A stretch of 64,000 bases of DNA from UBA1757 sp045627385 (lineage in GTDB: Bacteria > Bacteroidota > Bacteroidia > Bacteroidales > UBA1402), in the NCBI GenBank assembly GCA_045627385.1, contig JAZQNO010000026.1:62001-126000 (forward strand), in the 5' to 3' direction. This document shows, piece by piece, positions 16,482 to 27,800 of the stretch. Each line of letters opens with the position of its first letter. Positions within the stretch are counted from its first letter, which is position 1. The notes under the pieces are model-generated. The model saw only the letters and a program-made list of their open reading frames with translations. It ran no database searches and had not been told where the DNA came from. The translations under genes and the position numbers were made by a program.

Positions 16482-19400
16482 TTACAAACCGAGTTTCAGA
16501 CCGATATAAACCGTACTGGGATGAGGAGTCACACACGGATCGATGCCGTTGTAGAGAGGATTCTGACCCATCGCAAATTCGGGATCCAAGCCCTTATATG
16601 CAGTGAACGTGAAGAGATTCTCCCCTGTAAGGAAAATCGTGCTGTTCTTTATCAAGTCGATACCCAAATCCAGATCGTATGACAGGGTAAGGCTTTTCAG
16701 ACGAAGGTACGAACCGTCTTCAATCCATCGGTCAGAGAAACGGGCATTTCCCATCGGATCGCCATAGACGGCCCTCGGCATGGTGGTCACGTCGCCTTCA
16801 CTGCGCCAGCGGTTAACAGTCGTGGCCAGCTGGTTGTTAAAGGTACTGAGACTTTCCAATTGAGAGCGCGTGTAATTGTACACATCATTGCCCAAAGAAT
16901 AGGTCATGAAGGCATTGAGTTTCCATTTGCCATACTGAAACGTATTGCTGATGGAACCGTAGAGATCGGGATTCGGATCGCCGATAACAACCATATCCTT
17001 TTCATCGATGTACTTGTCGGGGTTCTGATTGACAAACTGAATGTCACCGGCGGAGAAAGGCACATCCACAAGTCCCTGTCTGATGTACAGGCCGTCAGCA
17101 TCGGCTTCTGCCTGAGTGGCATATACGGCGCCGTCCTTTGTCTGATAGCCATAGAACAGACCGATTGGATCGCCCACCTTGGTACGGATGGTAGCACCCA
17201 GCACTTCGTTATAGAGCGTTTCACCGGAAAGGTCAAGCACCTCGTTTTTGTATTTCGAAACGTTCAGACCCAAATCCCACTTGAAGGCTCCGTTTACAAT
17301 ACGCGTATTCAGGCCCAAATCGAAACCGATGTTGCGCATGGATCCGGCGTTGTCGATGAAAGTTGTGAAACCGGTAACAGGATCGGGCGTGGTAGCCAGA
17401 ATCATGTCGTAGGTAGTATTTGAGAAGAGCTCGGCCGTCAGATTCAGACGCTCGTTCAGCGTCGAAAAATCGAGACCCAGGTTGATGCGTTCGACGGTTT
17501 CGGGTTTAAGAGCCGTATTGACCAGATTGCCGCGGACCAGTCCGTAGGTGCCCAACATGTTCTGAGGCTTGTAGTAGCGGACACCGTTGAAGTTGCCGAT
17601 ATCGTCATTGCCCGAGAGGCCGTAGCTGGCACGGAGTTTCAGCATGTCGAGCCAATCGGCGCCCGAGGCGAATTCTTCACCGCTGATAAGCCAGGCGGCG
17701 GCGACAGACGGATAAAGGAACATGAAGGAGGCGTCCTCACCGCTGCGGGAGGTGGCGTCACCCGAAAGGGTCGCGTTGAAGAAATACTTGCTGTTGAGCG
17801 AATAGTTGGCTGTCGCATAGACCGACATCCAGTTCCAGGTGCCCAGACTGCCGCCGATCTGACGGAGAATGGACTCGCCGTATTGGATGGATTTGAAGCT
17901 GTCGGAGCTGGAGTTGTAGCCCTCACCGAAGTCATTTTCGGCAGTGTTGTTCTGATAGCGCAGACCGGCACGGGCGCTGAGACCGTTGTCGGCAGACTCG
18001 CCCAAGCGGTATTGGAAATAGAAATCGTTGTAGACCGAGAAAAGACGGTCGACACGGTGCTGCGCTTCGTTGTTCACCAGATAACCGAACATTTCGTCAA
18101 AAGCGATACCCGTGCTGGGATAGAAGGTCTTTTCACGTTCCTTGTTGAAATTCAGGCCCACCATTTCCGTTGCGGTCAGGTTTTTGCCCAAACGCCAGTC
18201 GAGACGGAAAGAGCCCATGAAACGATAGTTGATGTTGAGCATCGTCACTTGGTTGGCAAGCACATAGGGATTGCTGTATCCGAAATAGTCGACACCTTCG
18301 ACATTGGGCGATACGACACCCTGCTCGTCATAGATGTGGCTGGCCATGAAAGGAGACTTGACGAAGGAAGCCATCATCGGGTTCTTCTGGATGTCGGCGC
18401 CTTCGTTGGCCAGATGTTTCGTTCCGTAGAGGAAGCTCATGTTGGCCGAGAAGTCGACGTTCTTGCTCATGTGGACGACTGAATTGAAACGCGTGTTGAA
18501 ACGCTGGAAATCGGTGTTGCTCACAATGCCCTTCTGGTTGAGATAACCGATGGAAAGCATATAGGTGGCCACATCGTCACCGCCCGACACATTCATATAG
18601 TAGTCCTGACTCCAGCGCGAATCGTAGACATAATCCTGCCAGTTGGTTTCATTGTTGTAGCGGTAATAGTCGACATTGCCTTCCCAACCCCATTTCTCCT
18701 TGTATGGGACCGTCATGTCGAAAATCGGCAGCGAAGCGATCTCTTCCGAAGAAGAATTCATGGTCTGATAAATGTTCGACACCAAGTTTTTGTGCTCTGC
18801 AGCCGTCAGAAGCGGAAGCTGCTCAGGCTCGAAAGACAGGCCTGTGTGGATGTGAGCGTTAATCTTGGTTTCGGGCTGAGCAGCCTTCTTCGTATTGATT
18901 AGAATGACGCCGTTGGCACCCTTTAGACCGTAGAGAGAAGTTCCGTCCTTCATCACCGTGATGCTCTCGATATCCTTCACATCGATGGAAGCCAGCGGAT
19001 TTGCCTGATAGTTTCCAATCAAAGAAGAAGCGTAGGCGGTGTTCTCGTAGGGCAGTCCGTCAACCACATATAGGGGCTGGCTGCCGGCAGTGAGCGTGTT
19101 GAAACCGTGAAGATAGACATTGGCTCCGTTGCCGGGCATACCGGAACGGAAAATGGTGTTCAGACCCGTGGCGTAACCCTGAAGAAGAGCGTCGGGAGTC
19201 GTAGCTACGCTCATGTCCGTATTCTCACGGATGACACTCACCGAGTTGGCGGTGGTAACGGCCGACTGGAATCCGAGCGGCATGTAAACCTGTTGATTGG
19301 CACCCTTGTAGCCTTCTTCATAAAGGTCGATGACCATATTGTCTTTAGAAAGGGTCAGCGTGCGGGAGGCGTATCCGACAGCGGTCACCTCCAGAAGCGC

Positions 19401-19625
19401 AGACTGATGCGGAACCTTGACGGTGAAGGATCCGTCCTCGCCTGTGAACGCTGACGAAAAACCGGCAATCCGGACACTTGCACCGACGATGGCTTCTTGA
19501 GTGGCAGCATCTCTGACAATACCACTCAAGCTGGCCGTCTGCTGTGCGCTTACGGGAAGAATAAACAATACCGTAAGCAGCAGGGTCTGAATAAGATGAA
19601 TCAGATTTTTTTTCATTGCGTTCAT
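16482..19625 (-). CDS. SusC/RagA-like TonB-dependent outer-membrane transporter (pair 2)
   Basis: The roughly 1047-residue protein has a signal peptide ending near VSAQQ, a carboxypeptidase-regulatory-like domain (SLSGIVRDAATQEAIVGASV) and a plug with the SusC pattern LYVVDGLPYEN and ITVMKDGTSLYGLKGANGVI. A long beta-barrel follows. It takes up oligosaccharides bound by its SusD partner using TonB energy. The usual EVVV-GYG TonB-box-like stretch between the first two domains is not evident. The chain ends in GLKLGL rather than a terminal Phe, so it is the more divergent of the two pairs. ATG codons at 19643, 19625 and 19616 are possible. I chose 19625 because it follows the upstream stop with A/T-rich sequence before it. 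Confidence 0.94.
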   Translation of the reverse strand: MNAMKKNLIHLIQTLLLTVLFILPVSAQQTASLSGIVRDAATQEAIVGASVRIAGFSSAFTGEDGSFTVKVPHQSALLEVTAVGYASRTLTLSKDNMVIDLYEEGYKGANQQVYMPLGFQSAVTTANSVSVIRENTDMSVATTPDALLQGYATGLNTIFRSGMPGNGANVYLHGFNTLTAGSQPLYVVDGLPYENTAYASSLIGNYQANPLASIDVKDIESITVMKDGTSLYGLKGANGVILINTKKAAQPETKINAHIHTGLSFEPEQLPLLTAAEHKNLVSNIYQTMNSSSEEIASLPIFDMTVPYKEKWGWEGNVDYYRYNNETNWQDYVYDSRWSQDYYMNVSGGDDVATYMLSIGYLNQKGIVSNTDFQRFNTRFNSVVHMSKNVDFSANMSFLYGTKHLANEGADIQKNPMMASFVKSPFMASHIYDEQGVVSPNVEGVDYFGYSNPYVLANQVTMLNINYRFMGSFRLDWRLGKNLTATEMVGLNFNKEREKTFYPSTGIAFDEMFGYLVNNEAQHRVDRLFSVYNDFYFQYRLGESADNGLSARAGLRYQNNTAENDFGEGYNSSSDSFKSIQYGESILRQIGGSLGTWNWMSVYATANYSLNSKYFFNATLSGDATSRSGEDASFMFLYPSVAAAWLISGEEFASGADWLDMLKLRASYGLSGNDDIGNFNGVRYYKPQNMLGTYGLVRGNLVNTALKPETVERINLGLDFSTLNERLNLTAELFSNTTYDMILATTPDPVTGFTTFIDNAGSMRNIGFDLGLNTRIVNGAFKWDLGLNVSKYKNEVLDLSGETLYNEVLGATIRTKVGDPIGLFYGYQTKDGAVYATQAEADADGLYIRQGLVDVPFSAGDIQFVNQNPDKYIDEKDMVVIGDPNPDLYGSISNTFQYGKWKLNAFMTYSLGNDVYNYTRSQLESLSTFNNQLATTVNRWRSEGDVTTMPRAVYGDPMGNARFSDRWIEDGSYLRLKSLTLSYDLDLGIDLIKNSTIFLTGENLFTFTAYKGLDPEFAMGQNPLYNGIDPCVTPHPSTVYIGLKLGL

Positions 19626-19629
19626 ATTT

Positions 19630-21420
19630 TTAATCGTTGACATCTACAAGAGGAACAAGTCGGATGTAATCAAGGAACACCTGACCGGCATTCTTGTCGG
19701 TCGTGCGGGTGGTGTTCGACACGAAGAAAGTCGCCGTTCCGTAAGTGGGGCTCACCAGAGTCTTGGCGTCACCGTAGGTATCGGCCTTTCCGGAGAACGG
19801 CACATCGAACAGATAGAACAGATAAGTGTTCGAACTGCTCGTATTGTTGGTGTCAATCAGACGGTAACGAACCACCTGGACTTCTTCCTTGTTGCCGGCA
19901 AAAGTGGCTGCGCCAAAGCATGCGAAGGGCGAGAAATTGTTGACAATCTTGCCCGAGCTGTATTTCAACACTGGCTGACCCGGGAAGCTGACCAGCAGTT
20001 TCTGCTCGATGGTAAGCGGGATATTGCGATTGTCGTCGGTGATTTCAATGGAATCGCCGTTGAAAAGCATTTTTTGAGTGGTACCTTCGACCGCGGGGAT
20101 TTTGTAATAATGGCCGGCAATGTCATCGTTGCAGACCCAGTAGATGTTGTACCCACAGGAATACAGCGTCGGATTGAACTGTGCGTAGGCATTGTTGGTC
20201 TTGCTGATGAGATAGCTGGTCTGATCGCCATCGTTGTAGGTCTGAGTCTTGCTGATGGTGGCGGTGGAATCTTCAGCCACATAGTATTCGTCCCAAGAGA
20301 AAGTCCAACTGGTCGTACCCTTAAGCATCAGATCCTTGCCTCCGCTCGCCCAGTCACGGCAACGGACGAACCAAGCATTGCCGGCACTTGACTCGTCGTA
20401 AGTGGCCGTATAGTCCTCACCTTCTATAATGATGGTCTTAATCTTGTTTTCGTAAATTTTGATAGTTGCTTCGGTCATCACGTAAATGCGGCCGTTCGAC
20501 GCTTCATATGTATCGATGATGTTGGCCGGATCCAAATCGACCAGCACACCATTCAGATTTTCGTACTTGCCGGCTACAGCAATCTCCATTTCGGGGAAAA
20601 TCAGGTCGGCGGTCACTTCCCTGCGGATGTCATTGACCATTTGGAGAGAATCCGACTGCACCATATATTTGGCATAGCGGGCTTTGATCGTATCCAAAGA
20701 AGACTGACCGATGAGCACGACCGTGAAGGACTGCTGTTCATCACCTAGAGGATATTCCTCCAAAAATACGTTCTGCTCTTTCCAGACACTGTCGTAAATG
20801 GGCTGGCTGGTGGCCAGATCGACACCGGTCTGAACGCTGCGATCCATATCCATCACATTTTCCGAATACGACTTGATGCATTCGATCTGTTCGAAAGATC
20901 CGGTCATGGACATCAGATAATCGAGGATATTCTCGCGGTAGGCCAGCGTAGTGCTGATGATGTGGACCACACCGTTGGCGGCAGGCAGGTTGCTTTCAAC
21001 GATTTCGGAGGGGCTGACAGCTACGTTCTTGCCGTTGAGCATGGTCACACTTTTCAGTTCCTGCCCGTTGACTGAAAGGACACCCTGATTGTCCACATAG
21101 ATGCTCATATTGGCGATATAGTTGTCCAACCAGGCGGCCAGTGCCGTCTTGTCATTCATATCGAGTTGGGGCATCTTGTCATTGGTCGGAGCGAAAACCG
21201 TCAGTGAAGATGCGTTCTTCAGCATATCGGCATAGCCGGCGGCCATTATCACCTCGTTGAATCGGGAAATCTGCGACTGGGCAGACACCACTTCGTCAAG
21301 GGCCTGACCGTAACGGTTATCCTTCAACTTGAGATCCTCCTTCCAGGGGTCGCAGGCAGCCAGACCCAAAAGCAAAGCGGCCAGGCAAACACTCAAGCAC
21401 ATTGACTTTCTTTTATTCAT
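19630..21420 (-). CDS. FAS1 (fasciclin) domain surface lipoprotein with CBM-like C-terminus
   Basis: The 596-residue lipoprotein has its acylated cysteine at residue 23 (GLAAC). The first FAS1 domain spans about 40-160, with the hallmark LTVFAPTNDKM (73-83) and the C-terminal AANGVVHIIS (147-156). A weaker second FAS1-like unit follows at about 235-330, ending NGRIYVMTEATIKIY. Residues 345-596 form a beta-rich region with GNAWFVRCRDWASGG and a final FLDYIRLVPL strand. That ending resembles the DYI-L-P close of carbohydrate-binding beta-sandwich modules. The gene lies between another FAS1 gene and a SusC gene, in the slot usually taken by a surface glycan-binding protein. Glycan binding is inferred. 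Confidence 0.85.
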   Translation of the reverse strand: MNKRKSMCLSVCLAALLLGLAACDPWKEDLKLKDNRYGQALDEVVSAQSQISRFNEVIMAAGYADMLKNASSLTVFAPTNDKMPQLDMNDKTALAAWLDNYIANMSIYVDNQGVLSVNGQELKSVTMLNGKNVAVSPSEIVESNLPAANGVVHIISTTLAYRENILDYLMSMTGSFEQIECIKSYSENVMDMDRSVQTGVDLATSQPIYDSVWKEQNVFLEEYPLGDEQQSFTVVLIGQSSLDTIKARYAKYMVQSDSLQMVNDIRREVTADLIFPEMEIAVAGKYENLNGVLVDLDPANIIDTYEASNGRIYVMTEATIKIYENKIKTIIIEGEDYTATYDESSAGNAWFVRCRDWASGGKDLMLKGTTSWTFSWDEYYVAEDSTATISKTQTYNDGDQTSYLISKTNNAYAQFNPTLYSCGYNIYWVCNDDIAGHYYKIPAVEGTTQKMLFNGDSIEITDDNRNIPLTIEQKLLVSFPGQPVLKYSSGKIVNNFSPFACFGAATFAGNKEEVQVVRYRLIDTNNTSSSNTYLFYLFDVPFSGKADTYGDAKTLVSPTYGTATFFVSNTTRTTDKNAGQVFLDYIRLVPLVDVND

Positions 21421-21448
21421 ATCCTATTGTATTTAAGTCCGTTGATAG

Positions 21449-23248
21449 TTATTCTTCACCTCCTTCACCTTCTTCAGGTTCCTCTGGCGGATCGCCATAG
21501 GGGAAGATTTCCCATTTCTCCTTATCGTCATAAATCCAGTTGCCCAACACATCCACACGTGGCCAGGTCTGGTCTTCATCCTTAGGAATGAACTGAATGA
21601 GATCCCAGTTTCCATACTGTCCCTGACGGTTGGAGTAGATAGGTTCGATATAAAGCGAATGACGTCCCTCGTATTCCACATTGATGGTTCCGAGCAAATG
21701 GCTGCAGACAACCGAGTTAATCTGCTTGGCATTGTACTGTTTCCAACCCTGAACAACCATTTCTTCGGGAGTGAGGTTAGTCGGCATATAGTCGGCCATA
21801 TTGAAGATGTATGGCATCACCTGGTCATCACGACCTTCTTGCTTGAAGATGATCTTCGGCTGAATATTCAGTTCGCGGCGGTAGCAGACCCACATCTTGT
21901 ATTCACCGGGCATCAGAACGGGCAGTTTGAATTCAATCCATTTGACGGTGCCGGGATTCAGATTGAAACGGAGTGCATCTTCGTGAACATATTGTTCTTT
22001 CCAGTCAGTGGCTTCCATAGCCGCCTGAGTCATCGGCATACGGAATGTCTGATAATCGATGGTCGCCAGATAGGTACCGCCCCACGACACTTCAGAAAGT
22101 TCACCGTTGTTGAACGTCTTGGTCACGCCGGCCTTGCGGAAGTTGGACATGGCCATGATTTCGGGCTGTTCGGCAATATCCCAATAAACACGGTAGGCCG
22201 AGCGGTTTTTGACCTGAATGTTGCCCTTAATCTTCTGAATAACACCATTTGCACAACTCAAATCGGTGTAATAACTGTCCCTGTCAAGCAGCACACCTTC
22301 ATCGTTGATGGATTCGGTAATCAGACGGTCAAGATAAATCATATCCCCGTTGCGCTGGAACATGATAGGCTTCTGCTCCGGAGTCAAGGTTGAGAGAGAT
22401 GAAGAAACCAGCAAATCAACGACATATTTGGGAGCGATGTTTCTCAACGAATGATAACCGATGTAGTCGCGGATGAGCTCTGCATCATTCTTGGTCGAAT
22501 TCTTCTGATTCTCATGCAATTGTGCCAACAAAGTCGAATCATCGGTGATGCCGGCATCCTGGAAGGCCTTGTCGTCTTGAATGAAGAATGTGTACCAAAT
22601 CGAATCGGAAACGATGGATAGCGTGTCGGACAGACCCGATCTTTCGAAATAGGATTTCAGAATGGAGTACTCGTCATCGGGCAGACTGCGGACAACGTCT
22701 GTGATTGTCTGTACCGGTGGAATCAGGACAGCGTCGATGAAATGGACGATACCGTTGGCAGCGTGCATTTCGTTGTATTCGCCGCCCGTCAGTGATTTGG
22801 TTACAATCTTCGCCTGACGGTCGACCATGACAATACCGTCGCTTTGGGTTTTGGTGGTGAGATATCTGTTCTGGAAATTGCGGCTATTCAGACGACCGTC
22901 CACAAAGTCCTCCACCTTGATGGTGTCGTTGCCAACCAGGTGATATCGCACGATGTCTTCGGCTTCGGCTTCGGTCAGATCGGAGATATCTTTTCCCAAG
23001 TTTCTGAGATAGGACGATACGGCTTCATTGGTCGGAGCGAAAAGCGTGTAGTAACCATAGGCATGAACCGTGCCTCGAAGTTCGGCCTTGTCGATGATGG
23101 CAAGAAACTCGGTGAATTCTTCTTCCTCAAGCACCTCATCCATCATTTTGTCATCATAGACCTTGTATATGGAATCTTCCATAGCCTTGTGACAGCCGGA
23201 GAAGAGCAGAAGCGCTGCTCCCATCAGAGTCAGTGTTATCTTTTTCAT
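21449..23248 (-). CDS. FAS1 (fasciclin) domain surface lipoprotein, two FAS1 units and CBM-like C-terminus
   Basis: The 599-residue lipoprotein has a lipobox cysteine at residue 19 (LLFSGC). FAS1 unit 1 covers about 35-175, with YYTLFAPTNEAV (67-77) and AANGIVHFIDAVL (163-175). Unit 2 covers about 180-345, with TFFIQDDKAF and CANGVIQKIKG. After it comes a region of about 230 residues with WIEFKLPVLMPGEYKMWVCY and a final NWDLIQFIPKDE, similar in style to carbohydrate-binding sandwich domains. The very end is acidic (EEPEEGEGGEE). It starts 6 bp after the stop of the SusD gene of pair 1, the position of a SusE-type binding protein. The ligand is unknown. Confidence 0.87.
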   Translation of the reverse strand: MKKITLTLMGAALLLFSGCHKAMEDSIYKVYDDKMMDEVLEEEEFTEFLAIIDKAELRGTVHAYGYYTLFAPTNEAVSSYLRNLGKDISDLTEAEAEDIVRYHLVGNDTIKVEDFVDGRLNSRNFQNRYLTTKTQSDGIVMVDRQAKIVTKSLTGGEYNEMHAANGIVHFIDAVLIPPVQTITDVVRSLPDDEYSILKSYFERSGLSDTLSIVSDSIWYTFFIQDDKAFQDAGITDDSTLLAQLHENQKNSTKNDAELIRDYIGYHSLRNIAPKYVVDLLVSSSLSTLTPEQKPIMFQRNGDMIYLDRLITESINDEGVLLDRDSYYTDLSCANGVIQKIKGNIQVKNRSAYRVYWDIAEQPEIMAMSNFRKAGVTKTFNNGELSEVSWGGTYLATIDYQTFRMPMTQAAMEATDWKEQYVHEDALRFNLNPGTVKWIEFKLPVLMPGEYKMWVCYRRELNIQPKIIFKQEGRDDQVMPYIFNMADYMPTNLTPEEMVVQGWKQYNAKQINSVVCSHLLGTINVEYEGRHSLYIEPIYSNRQGQYGNWDLIQFIPKDEDQTWPRVDVLGNWIYDDKEKWEIFPYGDPPEEPEEGEGGEE

Positions 23249-23254
23249 ACTGCC

Positions 23255-24826
23255 TTATTTATAAAATTCATTCTGTTCCAGATTCTTGTTGATCTTGACT
23301 TCCGAGAGAGGAAGCGGCAGATAATGGCTGCCCGGATAGTTGGCCCATTTGGTCTGCAACACCGTCACCTTTTCGGGATTGGTCGCCAATACGGCCAGAT
23401 TCACCAGATAGTCCAGATTGCGGTAGTTGTCACGCTTGACGTAGCGGAGAATGTCAAACCAACGCTTACCTTCGAAGACCAGTTCGCGGCCGCGCTCTGA
23501 AAGGATGAATTTTTCAAGAGCGATAGACGAAAGCTCATCATTCTGATATTCATAGGCACTGGTTTCGGTTCCGTTGGCACGTACACGCACCTGATTGACC
23601 AAGGCGTAAGCGTCGGCCAGCATCGTCGAATCGTTGTCAGCAGCTTTCGCCAACTGAGTCAGAGCATCTGCCTTCATGAGCATGATGTCGGGCAGACGGT
23701 AGAAAATCCAGTTGCTGAACGAAGCATCGTCGGCACGGTAGTTATTTTCGTCGAGTCCGATCCATTTCCAGATGGAATTCTGTTTGATGGAAAACTCGTA
23801 GCGAACATCACGCCATCCGTTGTCGAGTTCGGAGGAGGGGAATATCATGGAAATGCCGTCCGCATTCGTTGTCAGTGTTCCGGAAACAGGTTTGAACAGG
23901 CCCACAAAAGGATTGCCTTTGTCTCCGCTGAACTGAAGTTCCAAAATGCTTTCGCTACTGTTTCCCTGAACGTAAACCTGATCAAACAGCGAGTTCATAT
24001 CGGACTGATTCGGCGTCCAAACATCCACCATATCACCTTGAAGATTCAGCACTTGAGAGGAAGTGCGTCTTACAGGAATCAGCGAGAACTGACCGGACTC
24101 GATAATCTGCGTGCACAGGTCGGCGCAAGCCTGATAATTTTCCTGCCACAGATAGATGTCGGCCAGCAGAGCCTTCAGACTCCATCCGGTGAATCTGCCT
24201 TTGGTCGCTGCCACGCTCTCATAGGAGAAAGGCAGGTCGGCCTGAACGGCTAGCAAATCTCTGACTAGGAACGAAAGGATTTCGTCCTGAGTATTCTTCT
24301 CGACACTGAAGGTTTGATCGTCGTAAATGCTGGCATCCGTCACGTATGGAACATCGCGGAACGTACGGAGCAGATAGAAGTAGCAGAGCGAACGGATGCA
24401 GGTAGCTTCAGCCTGATACTGTTTGAGCATCTTGTCGTCGAATGAGCGGTCACGGTCTTTGACGGTAGGAGCCAGTTCTATCACCGTGTTGCACTGGTTG
24501 ATGGCACGATAGAACGATGCGAAAGAGCAATACCGGTTCTCGGCCGTGATTTCTCCGTTGCGGATGGCCAGCAAATCGGCATTGGCACGCGATGTGGGCG
24601 TTACCAGATCGGCTCTCATTTCTCCCCAAATGAAATAGTCGGTCATCATATCGTCGCTCATCAGCTGTGCATAACAGCCCATCAGCGCCGACTCAGCCTC
24701 TTCCTTGGTCTGCCAGAATTCCTGACGGATGACACCGTCCTCCGGCTGGAGATTCAGCCATTCGCCGCAGGAGACGAGACCTCCCAGGCTGATGACACAG
24801 AAAAGCATTGAAAATAATCGTTTCAT
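23255..24826 (-). CDS. SusD/RagB-like glycan-binding lipoprotein (pair 1 of the PUL)
   Basis: The 523-residue lipoprotein has its cysteine at residue 20 (GGLVSC). Typical SusD segments are the N-terminal LNLQPEDGVIRQEFWQTKEEAESAL (in part), the FYRAINQCNTVIELAP helix, YFYLLRTFRDVPYV, the GWSLKALLADIYLW TPR-like stretch, and the C-terminal ERGRELVFEGKRWFDILRYVK. The chain is shorter than the pair 2 SusD and only weakly similar to it by eye, so the two pairs probably bind different oligosaccharides. It lies 21 bp after the SusC gene and 6 bp before the FAS1 lipoprotein gene. Its product works at the cell surface with the SusC at 24848-28114. Confidence 0.95.
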   Translation of the reverse strand: MKRLFSMLFCVISLGGLVSCGEWLNLQPEDGVIRQEFWQTKEEAESALMGCYAQLMSDDMMTDYFIWGEMRADLVTPTSRANADLLAIRNGEITAENRYCSFASFYRAINQCNTVIELAPTVKDRDRSFDDKMLKQYQAEATCIRSLCYFYLLRTFRDVPYVTDASIYDDQTFSVEKNTQDEILSFLVRDLLAVQADLPFSYESVAATKGRFTGWSLKALLADIYLWQENYQACADLCTQIIESGQFSLIPVRRTSSQVLNLQGDMVDVWTPNQSDMNSLFDQVYVQGNSSESILELQFSGDKGNPFVGLFKPVSGTLTTNADGISMIFPSSELDNGWRDVRYEFSIKQNSIWKWIGLDENNYRADDASFSNWIFYRLPDIMLMKADALTQLAKAADNDSTMLADAYALVNQVRVRANGTETSAYEYQNDELSSIALEKFILSERGRELVFEGKRWFDILRYVKRDNYRNLDYLVNLAVLATNPEKVTVLQTKWANYPGSHYLPLPLSEVKINKNLEQNEFYK

Positions 24827-24847
24827 ATCTGATGTTGTTTTATGCGT

Positions 24848-27800
24848 TTAGAAAGAGACATTCAGACCAAGTGTGTAGGACTTGGCAACCGGAGCGCGTG
24901 ACGTATCTTTACCGGTACTGCTGCTGCACTCAGGATCCTGACCGGTATAATTGGTCCAGACATGAATGTTGTTGAGTGTCGTATAAATATAGGCAGATGA
25001 AAGGCCGAGCGGCTTGATCAGTTCACGTGCGAAGTTGTAACGCAGGGTTAGCGACTTCCAGCGCAGGAACGATCCGTCTTCCACATAGCGATCGGAAGCC
25101 AGCCAATTGTAACCCGTACCGTAAAGGGCTCTCGGAAGCAGTCCTTCAGGAGCATCCTCTTCGCTTTCGTAGGAATGACGCCAGCGTTTCAGGACCGAAC
25201 GGCTCTGGTTGTTGTAGTTGTACATGCTTTCCAGATTCATTCGGGTCTGGTTAATGACACTGTTGCCGTAGCGGAAGAAGAACACTGTGTTCAAAGACCA
25301 CTGTTTCCATTTGACAGAAGGAGTCAGACCGCCGAAGAACAGGGGGTTGATATCACCCAGCCAGACGATGTCCTGATAGTTGATGTTGCCATCGTTGTTC
25401 AAATCTTTGTATCTGGCATCACCAGGCTGGAACTGGTAGGAAATGGAAGGATAGCCGAAAGTCATATAGACCGGAACCTTCTGACCGTCAGCATCCATCG
25501 TATAGACCTTATTGCCATGCTTGTCTCTAGCAATCGTCTGGTCCTCGTTCAGATAGACACCGTCGTAAAGATAACCGTAGATGGAACCGGTCGGTTGGTT
25601 CAGTTCGACGCGTGAGAGATACGAACCGTTGGAACTCCAGTTGCCGCTGTAAAGTTCGGCATATTCAGAAATCTTGGTTACCGAGTTCTCGCTGCGAGCG
25701 ATGTTGAATGCAAATTTCACCAGAAGGTCTTTCGTACGGACGGCAGTGTAGTTGACGTTCAACTCAAAACCTTTATTCAGAATGGTACCATAGTTGGTCG
25801 TCATCGAGGTAAAACCCGAAGTCGAAGGAATCGACAGACTGTTCATGAACTGGTCATCAACCTTTCGGGTGTACAGTTCTCCTTCGACATTCAGTTTGTT
25901 TTGGAAAGCTACAAAGTTGAAACCGATGTTGCTTACATAGTTGTGTTCCCATCGGAGATCCTTCAATTCCAGACTGGAAGGATAGGCGGCAGACTTGCCG
26001 AGGTATCCGTAGTCATAGGTGCTGTAGTTGTTGAAATAAAGGTAATCGCGGCTTGGAGCGTTTCCGGACATACCGTAAGAGGCACGAAGCGAAAGGTCGT
26101 CCAACCAGCCGATGCCCTGCATGAAGGGTTCGCCAGATATTCTGTAACGTCCGGAAATAGAAGGAAATACACCAAAACGATAGTTCTGTCCGAAACGAGA
26201 GTTGCCCTCCATATTGACATTACCGTAAATAGTGTAACGGTCGAGGAAAGTATAGTTCAAGTTCATGTAAGCCTGAACGGAACGTTGACCGCCCGAACTC
26301 GAATTGAGATTGCCGGACTGATACAGACGGGAAGGAATCGATGGATCCTGCAGTTCGGTCGAAGCCAGATTGGTGGTCGAACCCGAATAGGAGTAACTCG
26401 AACGTTCGTAGGTGTTCAAACCCAACAGACCGATCAGACGATGTTTTTCGGAATCTTCAAATGTAGGCGTATAATACAGTTTGTTGAAAGTCTGGATGGT
26501 GAACGACTCGTTATCGGAATCGTTGGCCGTGTTGGTACGGCTGTCCGACCAGACCAAACCAGTGGCCGACTGCGGCAGGAAGGATTTGTTCTTATTGGTG
26601 GAAACCTGGAAGCCCACATCGACCGTATAGCGCCAAGTATCGTTGGGACGATACTGCAGCGACAGTTTCGGGATGATGCTCTCCGAAAGCGTGCGGTCCA
26701 AACCATCGTAGGCCATAGCTACCGGATTATATACTTTGGGATAGGTACCCTGCGGGTTGTCCATCGGCATGTAATACTGCGATGTCTGCTGACCGTACTC
26801 ATCTATATAATATATGGTCTGGTTAGGCATCTTGTTGTATGCCTGAGAGCGCACATTGTTGCCCGACAGTTCGTAGTTGGCCAGTTTGTTGGAATGCGTA
26901 TAGGAGATGTCGGCGCGGAATTTCAGATGCTGCGACACATTGTAGTCCAGATTCAGACGTGTCGTCAGACGCTGGAATTCTGTTTCGACCGTATTGCCGA
27001 TATCGTCATAATAGCCCAAAGAGAACGAATACTGAGTCTTGGCGCTGCCGCCGCGGACCGACATGTTGTATTCCTGGGCCCATGCATTTTGGGAAACGGC
27101 GTCAATCCAGTCGGTGTTGGCCGAATAGTTGTAATAGTACTCAGGGTTGTTGGGGTCGTAGGAGAACTGCGGATAAAGCAACGGATCCAAAATGGTACCT
27201 GCATTGAAGTGCGCTTCCAAAATCATCGATGTGTACTCGTCACCCGTCAGAGTCGGAAGATTCTCGGTCTTGGGCTTGTAGGTCGTAGTGGCACGGACCG
27301 TAATCTGCGGATCGGAAATGGAACCGCGCTGAGTGGTGATCTGCAAAACACCGTTGGCGGCCTTGGCACCCCAGATGGCGTTGGCCGCGGCATCTTTCAA
27401 GACCACGATGTCCTTGATGTCTGCCGGAGCGATGTTCAACAGCTGGGAAAACTCTTCTTCAGAAGCTGTGCTGAAATCGAAATCGGCACCGATTTCCGTT
27501 TCAAGAGGCATACCGTCCACAACGATAAGTGGCTGATTGTTGCCATTGATAGAGGTGGTACCGCGAATCTGGATGGACATGCCGCTGCCGGGGTCGCCCG
27601 ATGTGGCCACAACGTCCACACCAGCCATACGGCCCTGGATGGCTTCGTCAATGGACGCGACATGCATGTCTTCGATGTCGGCGGCGTCCAGATGGCTCAC
27701 AGCCATCGACACGTCACGCTCGGCAATCGACAGACTGCCCACTTGGCGGTTGGTGGCGGTCACGACGGCTTCGGAAAGCTCAGTCACATTTTCTTCCATG

